A stretch of 64,000 nucleotides of DNA from Paraspadella gotoi. Lineage: Eukaryota > Chaetognatha. Shown in pieces: positions 1 to 13,470 of this stretch. The notes under the pieces were generated by a model. That model searched no databases. It was not told the DNA's origin and was given only the letters and a program-made list of their open reading frames with translations. A program made the position numbers and the translations under genes. Positions within the stretch are counted from its first letter, which is position 1; the number at the start of each line of letters is the position of its first letter. The DNA lies in the NCBI GenBank assembly GCA_051294375.1, contig CM119263.1, positions 25,634,436 through 25,698,435 on the forward strand. The letters are read 5' to 3'.

Positions 1-558
1 TTTCGTCGTCGTCGTCGTCGTCGTCGATCTCACTGTCATCGTAATTTATTTCGATATCAAAGCCAAAAGGGAATTTTTACAATTTTCGTCATGATCATGT
101 ATAGCTAAAACATATTTTTTTTTATTTCAGAGCGCCAACCGACTGCGACAACAACAAAGACGACAACAACGACGATCGTCGACGTTTTCATTTCCTATTT
201 TTCGATTTGAAATCGCGTGATGTCGAATTCCAGACGAAAACAAAATATCACTTTTTTTTTGTGAACGCTGTTTTTTCTGCGCTTTCAAAGTCGAATCCTT
301 TCGAGGATTTAAAGTCCGCAACTTTTGTTGTTTCTTTTTACTCATTCGTATTCGAATATAAAACGCCGCAGATGTCGCCTCGGCGTCTGGAAAATCGAAA
401 AAACAAAGATCAACACAGAAAACTTAAATCCAACTTCTCGCGGATAAAAATTTTTAAATATCTGTAATTTTTTTTGTTTTTTTTAATTTTAAGGAAAAAA
501 GTAAAAGTGGAAAAAAGAAAGAGGCCACACAAGCGACTTAACGAATCAGCGGGGATCT

Positions 559-626
<68 letters not shown>

Positions 627-662
627 AGAGAGAGAGAAAGAGAGAAAAAAAAGAGAGAGAGA

Positions 663-713
<51 letters not shown>

Positions 714-780
714 AGAGAAGAGAAACAGAGAGAGAGAGAGAAGCGAGAGAGAGACAGAGAGAGAGAGAGACAGAGAGAAA
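559..780. repeat. (GA)n-rich microsatellite
   Basis: Nearly pure GA dinucleotide tract of about 220 bp with a few AA and CA interruptions. It is the first of roughly 25 CT/GA arrays in the window. Confidence 0.95.
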
Positions 781-2773
781 AAAACCTGAAAATCTTTTAA
801 TTCAGTTTATCAACAACACGGTGAAAGTGTCCTCGGGTTTATCAAAATATTCTTTTTCTGAGCAAAAATATTATCCCGGTTTATCAATTTTGATCCCGGA
901 CGAGTTTAAAAGCGAACGATTTCTCACAACTCTGTGGTTAAAAGGTTTGAAGTGGTTCCAGGTTTTTACCCGGAGGTAAAACTCAAAATCCCAAGGTTTT
1001 TTACCAACTGCAAAATTGAAGCGTTCCCCAGTTTTTTTTTCTAATACCGGACATAGAAGGGTTAAACAGCCTGAATCTAAGGCTCTTCCAACTGAAGAAA
1101 CTCAAGAAACAAAAGGGACTTTCAACGCCAAAAAAAAGTGTCTCTGGACGCCACCTACAAAGTTTCGTCCTTTTTTTTTAAACAAACAATACAATTTTTT
1201 TTCGTCAACGACTTTTCCTCGATTCACCGAATCTCATCTCGGCTCAGCTCTCTTAAATCTCTTCTCATGTCATTTATTTTGTTCATCTCAATTTTATTCC
1301 CATCTTATTCACATCTCATCCGAATCTCATCCTGAATTTTATCTCCGTCCCACGTCTACGATCCTCGGAATCGAAAATTTCAAAATTGTTACTCGTTCGC
1401 CAATCTCGGTGTTCACTGAACACTGTTCAGTGTTTACTGAACCCTGTTCGGCGGTTTCTTGGACGATTTGTTCTCAGTTCTTCTCTCTCTTCGTTTCCCT
1501 TCGACAATCTCACTATTTTAATCTTTTCGCTTCTCTTTTCTGTTCACTGTTCCATCGGCTGATTTTTTTTTCCTGGTGGTTCAATTCTGCTCGAGGTTTT
1601 AACACTTTTTTTTTCATTCCGGGTCGCGATTAATCGCTATTAATCGCTATTAATGGCGGTTAATCGTGATTAATCGATGTCGAAATTAATTTCCGTCCTT
1701 TTTTTTCTTCAGTTTGTTTTCCTTTTTTTCTTCCTTTTTTAATTATTCGTTCTTTAAAGAGTCATTTTTTCCCTAAATGTTAAAATCCTTTGGCAACAAA
1801 ACTTCAACTGGTTCGATTAGATCTTATTGGTTCGTCGTTGTTATTCTTGGTTTTATACATATATGAATTTAAGAAGAACGACGGGTCCTTATACTTTGCA
1901 ACCACCTGCAATTCTTGCTTGGATAACTTCGTTTTTATCGTCGTCGTCGTCGTCGACATCATTGGCGTCGTCGTCGTCTTCTTCATCGTCGTTAACATCG
2001 TCGTTCGACGTCAAACAGTTAAAACTGCGTGATTTTCTTTTAACGACTCCGTAAATGGCGGAGACTATTTTAGGCTGCGTCGTTGTTGTCGTCTTAATTC
2101 GTTGAAACTAATGCAGTCGCCGTCCGCTTTTGTCGTTGTTGTTGTCATTGTCACGGTCGTCGTTGAGGTAAACGGTCGATTTTCCGCGTTCGCCTCCTGG
2201 TGGCGGAAGGGGGAGGCAGGGGGGGGCGGGCTTCGAATGTATCGTGGGCGAAGGTTTTTCTTGTTTGTCTTCGTCGCTGTATCGAAGCTAGAAATTTCCT
2301 CGATAGGAGTTTTTTTTTTTTTTCTAGCTTATTTTTTTTTACTAAGTATTGTATTGTTGTTGTTGCCTCGAAAAAAATTAAGGATTTGCGTCAAACTTCG
2401 GATCCAAACTAATTTTTTAGTTTTCAGGATTTTAATTCTCTAGTTCTTCGACTTATATATCCCTTAATAAATTAATTTAGAAAAAAAATCGGAAAATTTA
2501 AAAAAAAAATGGTAGTAAAAATCGAAGTGAATTGAGCTCTCTGCTGGGCTCGGGCCCCCCCGTGGAAGCCCTCGGAAAACGCGCGGGCGAGAACTCGTTT
2601 TCGCTTCGAGTCGATCCCTCGGACGTCGTTGGATCGTCGTAGATCGCCTTGAGTTCGCCGTAAATCGTCATTGGATCCGGGGATATCGAGGTTTGATCGC
2701 CGTAGATTTTCCTTCCTATCGTCGTTAGATCGTCGCTCCTCATTAATCTTCCTTTGCTTAATCACATTCCTAT

Positions 2774-2812
<39 letters not shown>

Positions 2813-3800
2813 ACGACGACGATGCATCGGATGATGTAGTCCTCATCTCTACAGTCGAAGGTAACAGGAAAACACACAAGTATCCCCACACACAGACTTT
2901 GCGCACAAACACGAGCTTTTACCCTTTTTCACACCCAAAGTCAACAAAATAACTACTTTTTTTCAATAAACAATAAACATACGTCTATATAAATGCATGC
3001 CATTCATATATTTTTCATCGTTATTGAAAACCATTGCTTTCCAGTCCAGCATATATTCCAACGCGCTTCAGAATGTTCCTTTGTTTTGAAGGGAATTAGC
3101 GCCGCCGAGCAATACACTAAATCACTTCCGCCTGACGTCGCGCGAAATGGCGGGAAAATCCTAATCTTTCGTTTTCGCTCTTTTACGCCCGCATGATACT
3201 TTTTTTTAAATTTTTGCACGACGACGGATATTTCGAATCTCTTATTTATAAATTATTTTAAAAAGAATTATTTTTCTGAACCTAAAAAGTCTTTGTGATG
3301 GAATTTCGCTGGCGGCAACGAACTCGTTTTTCGTTTCCTCGCTTCTCTTTGTTTTCGATTCTGCCCAGAGGCGAACGGCTCCTTCACGCTTCCTCGAGTC
3401 CGAGCCGTTGCCATGACGATAAATGAGTCCGTAACACCGTCGGTAGTCACTACAACAACGACGGCATCGTAACAAAGGACATAAACAACATCGTTATGAA
3501 CAAAACTATTATAAACCTGGACAACAAATTTTGATAACAACGACGATAATTAAACAACAACAATAACGACGGCTACAATGGCATTGGTACTGAACTCACT
3601 CTTAAGTCATAACGGAAAGTCCATTTTATCTCATCTCTCACGAATCGACTCCTGTCCTCTTCTCATTCACTTCTTCACGATCTCAAATATCCTCGATCGC
3701 CAACCAAACTCACCAGTCACCAGACTAAGCGTTCAAAACTAGTTGCTAGTTGCTATTAAACAGTGAACACTTTCCGAAATTTTTCCCATTCACGAATCAA

Positions 3801-3803
<3 letters not shown>

Positions 3804-3846
<43 letters not shown>
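3804..3846. repeat. (TA)n microsatellite
   Basis: Uninterrupted TA dinucleotide run of about 42 bp in AT-rich sequence. Confidence 0.95.
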
Positions 3847-3848
<2 letters not shown>

Positions 3849-6139
3849 ACAAATGAATTGTTACTTCTCCTTAACAATCGTACATACTCAAGTGGCTACA
3901 GTCATTACTTAATTATAAAAAAACTTATTTATCCTCAACAAAATTCCACTAAATATGGCGCGAATTCTGATGACCTGAGATCCACTCACTCCTTCTCTGT
4001 CCCACTTCCTCCTCCTTCCTCCATCCCTTCCCCCCCCCCCTCCGCCGCACGAGAACTTCACTGCCCTCGACCTTGATGTAAATCGAGAGATGACGACCAT
4101 GAAATTCAAATTCTCCTCAATTTTCATTTTTTACTCTTTTTTTTTCAATCCCGAATTTTGGATAAAATCGACGAAAAACTATTTTATTATTTATCGTCGA
4201 AAAGAAAAACGGAAGATGACGAAATAGTTGAATTTTGAAACACAATTTTTTTTTCGCGAAATGTTGAGCGGAGATGGAATGAGTTCGAAGTCATAACTCA
4301 AAACATGAAAAAAAAAGTCTTTTGACGAAAATTTCGGTCAATTTGGCGTCTGTCGTCTCGACAAACCGTTGACCTCGAAACTCGAAAAGGTCAAAAACGA
4401 AAAAAAAAAGAAGAAAAAAAAAGGAAAAAAGGAAAAAAATCTCTGAAGCCAAAAAAAGATTCGTCGCGTTTTTCCTCACGAAGGAAAAAAGGAAAAAATA
4501 TATGAAGAAAAAAGAGACGGAAAGAAAAAAGAAAAAAAAAACAGTTGAAAAAAAGGAAACTTACAGCTTAAAAAAAAAGGGAATTAACATTATGTTGTGC
4601 AATTCTCTCGTTAAGGGACTCCATGAAAGAAAAAGACAATTAATGCGGATGAAAACGACAACAATAACAACAAAAGACACTGATTCACATCGAAGACGCT
4701 CATCGAGAAAAATTTGCATCGGACTCTCTTTCCTTCTGTTCTTTTCTTCCTGTTCTTCCACTTCCTCTCTTGTCTCACAATTCCTCCCTCTTTTCTTTCC
4801 TCTTCTCCCACTTCCTCTCTTTTCTTACAATTCCTCCCTTTTCTCTCTCGTTTCTTTCCTCTTCTCCCACTTCCTCTCTCACAATTCCTCCCTCGTTTTT
4901 CTCTTTTCTTTCCATTTCTTTCACTTCCTTCCTCAATTCCTCTACTCAGTCTTGTTTTCCCTTTTCTCCCACTACCCTCCTCTCTTTCTACGTCAGCTCT
5001 TATCTCGTGTCTCTCATCCTTCCTTTTCTTTACTCTCTTCTCTCTCTTTTCGTTATCAACCTCTCTCTTTTCTCTTCCTATCTCTTTTTCTTCTCATCCT
5101 TTCTCTTTTCTCTTCCTTTCTCTCGCTCTCACTCCCAGCTTCCGTCTGTCTTTTCCCACATTGCGATCCAATAAGAAAAACAAAGCGGGTTTTGAATACA
5201 AGGATATTTACCAAAAAAATGCAATAGATTAGCATTTGAATTTTCATTTGAATCATAATCATGCAAATTGATGGAAAACGTGTGCTAGATTTTTTTAAAA
5301 GTAATATTAATATTAAATGATAGATAAAAAAATAATAAAAATATATTATAAAAAATAAAAGAGACACTTCGATTTGTTCCTCGACGAGAGACGACGATCT
5401 GACGGCGATGAACTTTTGCCATCACGTCGTCGCGGTTTTGACCACGTGACTTTGATGGTCCGCAAGTTCACTCAGAGTGGTCAGCCTAAAGCATCGGTAT
5501 TGCAATCGCAATGTTTTCATCCCCGATTAAACTCTACAATTTCTCGTTATCGAAAAGTTTCTTTTCTACCCATTTCTGGCCTTGAGGTCAAAATAATCGG
5601 TCATTGGATCGAATTCGTTTCGACGGATGATGTTAATGCTGCGTTTATTCGTCATGATTACCTCGAGTTTTATCACGTGACCAACCAGATCACGCGACCC
5701 CAACTCTCCTCGCACAAGTCATCATTTTCATCGTCATCATCCTCGCTTTCTTCTTTCCACCGCCCCCCCTCCGTTTCGTTATTGCTCCCTTCTTCCTCTT
5801 CTCTCCGTCTCCTTTTGCATTTTCCTCCTCCCCTTTCCTCCTCCTCCTCCTCCTATTCACCTTCCTCCTCTTCTTCGCCTTCCTCCTCCTCTTCCTCCCC
5901 CTTCCTCCTCCTCCTCCGCACCATAGATCTCTGTCCCGCGTAAAACTCTTACTCTTTATTCACTGCTTCCTCGGGAATGTCTCCACGGTTTTCCTCACTT
6001 CCTCTTCCTCCTCGCTCAGCATTCGCTCATCCTCCCCCCCAAACACCATTCGTCGTTTTCATCCTCCAATGCTTTTTCGTGCTTCGGAAAAAATGGACAC
6101 GATTCGTGAAAGGAGACTTTCTCTCTTCGCGTATTCGGC

Positions 6140-6166
6140 TTGCTCTCTCTCTCTCTCTCTCTCTCT

Positions 6167-6256
<90 letters not shown>
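6140..6256. repeat. (CT)n microsatellite
   Basis: CT run with short TTCT interruptions. The open frames in all phases across it are artefacts of the repeat. Confidence 0.95.
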
Positions 6257-6259
<3 letters not shown>

Positions 6260-7048
6260 CATTTTCCTGTTGACTTTTCCGACCCAAAACGACCAACCGG
6301 AAAGGTACGACGAAACAAAAAAAAAGTCAACAAACAAAATTCTCCGCAACAAAAAGTAAACATCAACTGAAGACTAATAAGCGAAGTCAAACAAATCAAC
6401 TCCTAATGTTTAAACTTTAAAATAAAAAAAGATCGAATATTTTCAAGAACTAACAAGAAATTAAACAAGAACGAATAGAGATATAGACGAATGAAACCAA
6501 CTCTGTTGTAATCGCATCGGATTCGCATTGAGATTGACAAACCGAAGATATATCTCCCCTCGAATCTAATGGTGGGCGAATCTCCTGTTTTTCTCGTTAA
6601 ATGCCAGAGACAACAAAACGGAAAAAAATAGAACAAAAAACAGAACAAATAGAACAAATCGGATCGGAAGAGTCAATTACGATCCGGAATAAAAATGGAA
6701 AATAGAAAATCGATCGAATGTCAATTTTCTCCTTTTCTTCTTTTCATTTCGAAACGTTTTTTTATTTTACTTTTTATTAAATTACTAAAAAAGTAAACAA
6801 TAACCTATACATAATTTAGTTCTAAACTTGAAAGTTCAACTTTTTTTATGTTATTTTTTTTTCACTTCCTTATTGGGAGTGAAAAAGAATATTAGATTAC
6901 GCACTTCACCAGTAAATAACGGTTTGAGGAATCTAAGAAAGTGAGCTGAAAAACGTGAAATTAAGAAACGGAAGCAAAGATAATCTTTGTTTTCCTATCA
7001 CATTGATCATCAATCCAATACGTCTTGTGATTTCTTGATTGTCATTCT

Positions 7049-7049
<1 letters not shown>

Positions 7050-7086
<37 letters not shown>

Positions 7087-7171
7087 CACAACGAGCTTCC
7101 ACTCGCTTTTATTTCCGCTCAGTCCCCTTCGCTCTCCATAACTCCGCCTCTAATCACGGACTCTTTCTCTC

Positions 7172-7251
<80 letters not shown>
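7050..7251. repeat. (GAC)n then (CT)n microsatellites
   Basis: A 12-unit GAC run at about 7050-7085 is followed by a CT run at about 7162-7251. The poly-Asp or poly-Arg and Leu-Ser frames here are repeat-driven. Confidence 0.9.
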
Positions 7252-7255
<4 letters not shown>

Positions 7256-8098
7256 CTTCCGGATCAATCTCCAACGACTATTATCTCGATTCCTCACAAA
7301 ATCACGAGATTCGAACGAAAGACGACGTCCATTGTTGTTGTTGTTGTCGCTCGTGACTCGTCATTTGTGGCGATGCCATTTTCAACGATGCCATCGCCGT
7401 CTTCTGTCTCCATTCGTTTTCATTTTTCTCTCTTACGAAGTCAATCGACGATGCAGACTCGTTGCCATCCCATTGACCCGACCACGACCCGGAGTCTACC
7501 GCCCCCTACCATCCACAAAAAGGCCATCTCCGACCCAAACACCTCAAACCCAAAACCTTTCAGATCACGTGATCATCACCCTGACGAGGATAAACGAGAC
7601 GACGATCAAAAATTATGCGAATCCATTTTTTTTCTTCTTTCGAATATTTATTTTTACTTTGAGATCTTTTGTTTCCTGCAACATTCGAACGTTGCCCATG
7701 GGCTCGTCCCGATCGACGGCTTCCCTGATCTACAAGCTGCTTGATGATCTCGCCCAAGCTCGCAGACGCTTCACCCAAATCCATTGCACTAACTGGGGCC
7801 TCCCGCTCTCTTCTAACCCGGGGGATTTACGTCGGTAGTTCGTTTTAAATTTGATCCGAAAAAGAATTGAATAAAAATAATTTTAGCGCGAAAAATTAAA
7901 ACGAATACAAATTGTAAAAAGTCGATTAGCAAGTTCGCGCCAAATTAATAAATTAAAAATTCTTATATTTTCTGGAACACCAACAACTTTTTTTTTAAAT
8001 TTCTGATAAACACGAAAACTTTTGATTCGGTCGTATGTACACTTTTTTTTCCTAACTTTTATCAGTTAATACTTTTTCCTTCGTTTTTTCTCAGATTT

Positions 8099-8180
8099 TT
8101 AGTCGGGTCTGCTTATCAGCAGATTCCGACTCTATAATCCACTTTATCGGTCGATCGGTGCGCCCCTTCAATAATGTCAG
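8099..8180 (+). repeat. Dispersed repeat family 2, copy near 8.1 kb
   Basis: This block shares the order TAGTCGGRTCTGC, TTATCAGCA, CCGACTCTATAA and CACTTT with the block at 33770-33880. Both lead into CGGTCCGT-rich sequence. The family is not one I can name, and the ends are not defined. Confidence 0.6.
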
Positions 8181-8239
8181 AACATCGAACTATTATAAAT
8201 TATTAAAAAAATGATGTCCGTCCGTCCGTCCGTCAGCGC

Positions 8240-8610
8240 ATGTCCAGGAACAAGATAGCTAATTCATTATATAAATGAATTTTAATATTAGTTGTATCTA
8301 TTTTATTTAGGAAAAAACCACCAAAATGGGTTTTCACAATCTGCTTTCTTATTCACTCACTCTCATACAATTGAAACATTCTTTTAAATATTTTACCACT
8401 TCATTGATAAGGAAGCCAGGTTCACTAGGAGTGAATAAACAATACTGTGAGAGAGTCTTGATTGAAAGCTTGCAGAAACCTGCTATGTTATTATCTTGTA
8501 AGTGTGATGGAGGCCTTAAATCACTAAAGCCTGTCCAAAGTCAGGGACAAGATAGCTTATTTATTAAATGAATGGATAATTTTTATATTGGTTGTACCAA
8601 TTTCATACAC
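8240..8610 (+). repeat. Dispersed repeat family 1: truncated copy plus long copy
   Basis: A short copy (about 8240-8312) holds only the 3' part of the element. A long copy (about 8323-8610) runs from a region with CACTTCATTGATA through GGAGGCCTTAAA and CCAAAGTCAGGG to TTGGTTGTACCAATTTCAT. The same consensus recurs at 47551-47714, 53893-54135, 56533-56780 and 59956-60045. Copies share the 3' end and differ in 5' start, which is the pattern of 5'-truncated retroposition (SINE-like). No coding capacity is visible. Confidence 0.75.
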
Positions 8611-9429
8611 AATTTTCGAGAATGTAAGCGTGAAATTTTTTAATCCAACCTTTTTCGAAGATATTCAATTTTAATAATTGCTAAATATTTTTATTTGAAT
8701 TGATATAAAATAAATTCATCATATACAATATATTAGATTATATTTTTTATATTGTCTTATATTAGATATAATTAGTTCCCGCCGGTCAGTAAAATGACTC
8801 CCTTTTTAAGAATATCTTCATCACCTTGGCGGGCGTTGGTTGCCCGCTGTAATCTCAGCCATAAGGGAGAGTACGTTGCAGGACGGAGGGATATTCCCAA
8901 GTTCAGGTATTCTGTGAATGTCATCTGCAGGATATCCGCCATCGACCCAATCTAACATCTAAGTCAAATTGGGGAAAGCGGTGCGCAAAAAATGAAAAAT
9001 GACATCCGAAGTGTACAACAAAGAGTTACATCCAAAAACGTTGTATGCCGCATTCCATGATAGAAGGGCACCATGGAATGTACTGACCTCGGGTCATGGT
9101 GTCTTGGGAATTCGGGTTAGAGGGTTACATAGGGCGGTCAAATGGTATTCCAAACCTGCTCCACTATTTTTTATTTATTTATTTTTTTTTTGCAATATTT
9201 CTGATTTATTTTTTTCTATAAAAACGAACTAAATTTTTTTCTTGGCATACATTTTTTGAGGAAACGAAATTAACTCTTTCAGTCAAATTTTATAGTTCTT
9301 TTAATCTATGTCTAATTTCCTTTGTCAGTCCGTCGGTCCCACCCCAAAATATTGTCGTTAATTCACCTACATCATCTCAAAATATCGAATATCGAATATC
9401 GAATATCGAACTATGCAAAAAATTTTATG

Positions 9430-9655
9430 TCCGACCGTCCGTCCGTCCGTCCGTCCGTCCGTCCGTCCGTCCGTCCGACCGACCGACCGACTGACCGACC
9501 GTCCGTCCGTCCGTCCCCCGTAATCTTTACTCATTAATGAATCGGGAGATTGACTGGAAATTTTGTATGAGAGTAGAAAAGTGAGCAAGAAATAAAGTTT
9601 CGATGGAATCGTCCAAGTGGAAATGAGTTAAAATGGAAAAAAACAAAAAATCCAT
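9430..9655. repeat. (CCGT)n array with flanking repeat family 3 unit
   Basis: A CCGT/ACCG tetranucleotide array (about 9430-9516) is followed by a ~140-bp unit containing GAAATTTTGTATGAG, AAGTTTCGATGGAATCGT and AAATGGAAAAAAACAAAAAA. Diverged copies of this unit occur several times in 34150-35040. Just upstream, ATATCGA is repeated in tandem (about 9378-9412). Confidence 0.75.
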
Positions 9656-10508
9656 TTCACTATTCTTTTTAATTGACTATTTATTTGATTATGTTTTTTT
9701 TTCTTTTTAATCCTGCGATGATATTAAATGTAAATTCAAGCTGCATCAATTCATTATTTATAAATTAGTAATTAACTAATTAATTATTAATTGTTTTGTA
9801 ATTAATTAATTTGGTTCTCGAGATTTTTATTTTGTGATTGAAAGGCGTATAAAAAAATATATTATTATTAATTACTTAATTTTTTAATTAATTAATTATC
9901 TAATTAGCAGCCTACCGCTAATGATCTTGGGCAGATCCGGAATTGTTTTCTCAAACTTGTTTTCTGTAATTTTTAAACAACTTTTTTTCTCTTTTATCTT
10001 TCTCAGTTTCCCTTTTTTTTCTCGACCTTCGATCTTATCGGATTTCGCGACTCACGTTTTGTTTTCTTTACCAAGAATTAAATCTTTTTTTTTCTTTTTT
10101 TTTTTTTTGGTTAAATTTATTGATTCTTTTATTCTTTTATATTTTTCTCTATTTCTCTTTTCTGTCTAAGACGCCTCGGCCCTTTTTTTCTTTCTCGCTT
10201 AGATTATTTTTTTCCTTTTTTCTCATTGCTTCGACGAATAAATAAAAAAAAAAAAACTAAATCATTAATCACGAATTCGAATTAAATTTAAAAAAAAAAA
10301 TTTGTTTTGAAGTTTAAAATTTGAAAAAAAACAAATTGTCGATTTGAGGAAGCGACTCTTGTCCATTGTTTTCCCTTCAGTCTCACAAATTTCACTTTCA
10401 ACCACAGAATTGCGATTGTCATTCAAAAAGCTTCTTTCACCATCACGAACTATAACGCAGCCGCCCTTTACTCTTGTAGTCGTTGAGATTTGATCTCAAA
10501 AAACAAAA

Positions 10509-10741
10509 ACGACGACGACGACGACGACGATTAGCAAAGAGTTGAAAACTCGGTGACCTCAACGACGATGTCGACGAAGAACTGGATGGCGAAGTCGACA
10601 ATGATTAACTGATCGCGGATGACGACGACGATGGCGATGACAGCAATTGCGACGAAGACGACCATGATCATGATGACCACGACCATCGAAAGAGGAAGAT
10701 GACGATGACGACGATGAAAACGACGACGACGACGACGACGA
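10509..10741. repeat. GAC/GATGAC-rich trinucleotide region
   Basis: Two GAC runs bracket degenerate GAC/GAT repeats. No supported gene lies here. Confidence 0.8.
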
Positions 10742-11463
10742 ATGTCTAACCTTTATAACGAAAACCGCGGGGATTCATTTCTCATTCTCTCATTTACTAC
10801 AACCACCTCGAAGTCTTCGTTGATTGCCCACATTCTCACAAACAAAATTGAACATTTATGTCACATGCCTCTTTTTCGATACGTTCACAACGAACTTATT
10901 CTTCTTTACTTTGAGCTTAAACTCACAAAAACTTTTTTTTTCTTTTTAAAATTTAAGCTCTCGCTTAACTTCTTCTTATCGCTTTAAAGTTTAAACGCCA
11001 ACCCTCAAAAATCAACATATTTTTAACTTTCCCGTGAAAAGCGACTTTTCACTCACGTTCGCTCTCACCGCTTTCACGAAAACAATGCCCGGCGTCTGGC
11101 AAATCTTCGACTATCTCGATCATAAAATACCTTCACCGAAAACCACCCTACTCTCACAAAACCCCCTTCCTCACCGATAACCACCACCGCGTGTCGAGCG
11201 ACCACTTTTTGCGTTTCGACCGAGGGATCGAAAAATAAGTCGAAGCACCGATCGGCGACTTTGGAGATCGAAACTCAACCGGGAAAATTTGAATTTTTTT
11301 AAAAAAGACAAGAACATCACAATCGCACGTCCAGTTTTTTTTTTTTTTTTTTCAAATGAATTTAGGTATCTTTTTTTAAAAATTTTAATGTTAAATTTTA
11401 ATTCTTATCATAGACGAGAAGGCGAGAGAGTCAGAATTTCAGTCGATTATTTCACAGATGGAA

Positions 11464-11473
11464 NNNNNNNNNN
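11464..11473. other. Assembly gap (10 N)
   Basis: Ten N in AT-rich sequence. Confidence 0.99.
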
Positions 11474-13374
11474 TGTTTTCTGCATTACAATTGCCTCTTT
11501 TACAATAGCAAAATATCTGTACAAATAGTGATTTTTTTTAAAAGACTAAAGTTGAGCCCAAAAAAATGATAGAATAGGAAATACTTATAAATTATTTTTT
11601 TGTTAAACCCTTAAACTGGTTTCTTATCGACAAGTTCGGAACGTAGAACGAAAAAAACAATTCAAACAGAAAGACCAAAAAAGGTTGAGTTGATCAAACA
11701 AATTTTAAATTGCTCTCTATCGCTCTCTCACTCACTCCCTCTCTCTCTTTCTCTATTTTTAGGTTAGAAAAAAAAAGAGGCTACGAAAGGAGCGATGGTA
11801 AGGCGACCTCGCCGCAACTCAATCCGCCCTCTCGCTTAACTAGATTCCGACAAAAATTTAAAAAGAAAACTAATGCAAATTATATGAATATTAAAAAAAA
11901 AAACACAAAAAAACAACTAACGCATTTTAGCTTCGATACGCTCAAACATTTAACAAAACGAAACGAAACGAAATATTTAATCCAAAAAATATAGTATTTC
12001 ACTTCGGGAAAAATAAATTCACAAGCCAGCGTATTAACAAAATAGCAACCATATTAATTGCAAGGACTAAAGATACCATCGATTCGATCGGTCAACTGTG
12101 CACAAAAAGCGCTACCGAAAAAATATTCTCATTTAATAAATCGATACGAAAAGAGAATAAAAAAAGAAAGAGCGAAAATAAAAAAAGAAGAAAAAAGAAA
12201 AGTGGTTTCGCGCCGGAGAAAGTGACCCAAGTTTGAACCTGAAAAAAAAAATTCGTCGTCGAATTAAAAAAAAAAAGTCGAAATTTTTCGCGAAGAAGAA
12301 GAAGAAAAGCTTCGAACTGAGAAGTGAAACGAAAGTAAAAACGTGAAAAATTAGTAAGAAAAAAAAACCATTTTGTGAAAAAAAAGTCAGAGGAAAACGA
12401 AGGGGGAATTTCGGAAGGACGAAAATCGACGTCGCTTCGACTGGAATAAAAAAAAGACAAGTTTTCCGGGTAAGTTTTGATTTTTAAGACGGAATTAGCG
12501 CTGTGTCACTTAATTTTAAACCTAATATTTGATCCTAATCTTTTACCTAAATCAAAACCCCACGCCTAACCCTAACCATTAACTTAATTTTTAAACTTAA
12601 AAACTAACTTAATTCCGAATTTTAGATTGAATGGGGGGTTTTTGGAAAATAATGCCGAGATGGCTCAGCTTAAAATTATCAAGGGTATAAATAAAATGAC
12701 AAGAGAGTAAGCAAGGGTTTTTAATTCATAGTGCAGTTATAAACTTGAGCCCGAACTAAATTCGTGGCGTGGGTTAGAATCCGTGACGTGAATGTGACTT
12801 GTGACGCCCTTTTTAAAAATTCATGGCGTGAGCTTGATTCATTGGCTGTCGAGTTTACATAATCACATCGTGAAATACGGAGTTGTTCGTTTAAAGCGAT
12901 AAATTGTTTTAAATCGGGCACTGAACTTTAGGTATAGTGAGAAACGGACGGTGCATCTCCTTTTCATGTCTGAATCCGCTGCTTGTTAAATCCGGTTCGA
13001 TAATTCCTTTTTCCTGGTAAAGAACAGCGAGTAACTCGGGGAATTTCGAATTTAGATAATCGAATCTCGTAAAAACCGACGTCGAGAGAGTTCGCTTTTT
13101 TTTCAAAAATATATCGATTCTCGTTAAAAGCGAACTCCTCCCTCGTCTCACTGCGAGCGATCCCTATCTTGGTCCCTCCACTTTAAAAAAGAAAAAAAAA
13201 TTTTCACCGCCCTTCCCATCGGTTATTTATATTCTGAGAGTTTAACACTTAATTCCAATTAATTTTCTCTTTTTTTTTTTTTTCGTCACAGATTAAAAAA
13301 AAGGAAACTTGGATCGAGGGCCTCATCGTCGTCGCACGTCGCGTCCACGAAACAACATGAGCTAAAAAAAATCC

Positions 13375-13470
13375 AAATCCCCGGATGTAAAAAGGATATA
13401 TACAGAATTTCTAAATTTCCGGATATAATAAGGAAAAAAAAATCTTAATTCCCCGGATGTAATATAAAAA
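13375..13470 (+). promoter_or_regulatory. Putative promoter-proximal CCGGAT repeats before the first exon
   Basis: Within 130 bp upstream of the proposed start codon at 13506 there are three spaced copies of a CCGGAT motif: CCCCGGATGTAA, TTCCGGATATAATA and CCCCGGATGTAATA. CCGGATGT matches the ETS-family core (CCGGAA/TGT). Three copies just upstream of a plausible first exon suggest a TATA-less ETS-type promoter, but this rests on motif spacing alone. Confidence 0.35.

Noticed and set aside
6027-6370. Overlapping long frames on both strands across CT arrays (also at 7039-7356, 18755-19012, 42165-42386, 44026-44469, 48265-48607, 50153-50371, 54749-55106)
   Set aside because: They are produced by stop-free dinucleotide repeats (Ser-Leu or Arg-Glu) and carry no domain or codon signal.
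9430-9516. CRISPR-like or telomeric array
   Set aside because: It is a plain CCGT tetranucleotide microsatellite with no spacers and no telomeric unit.
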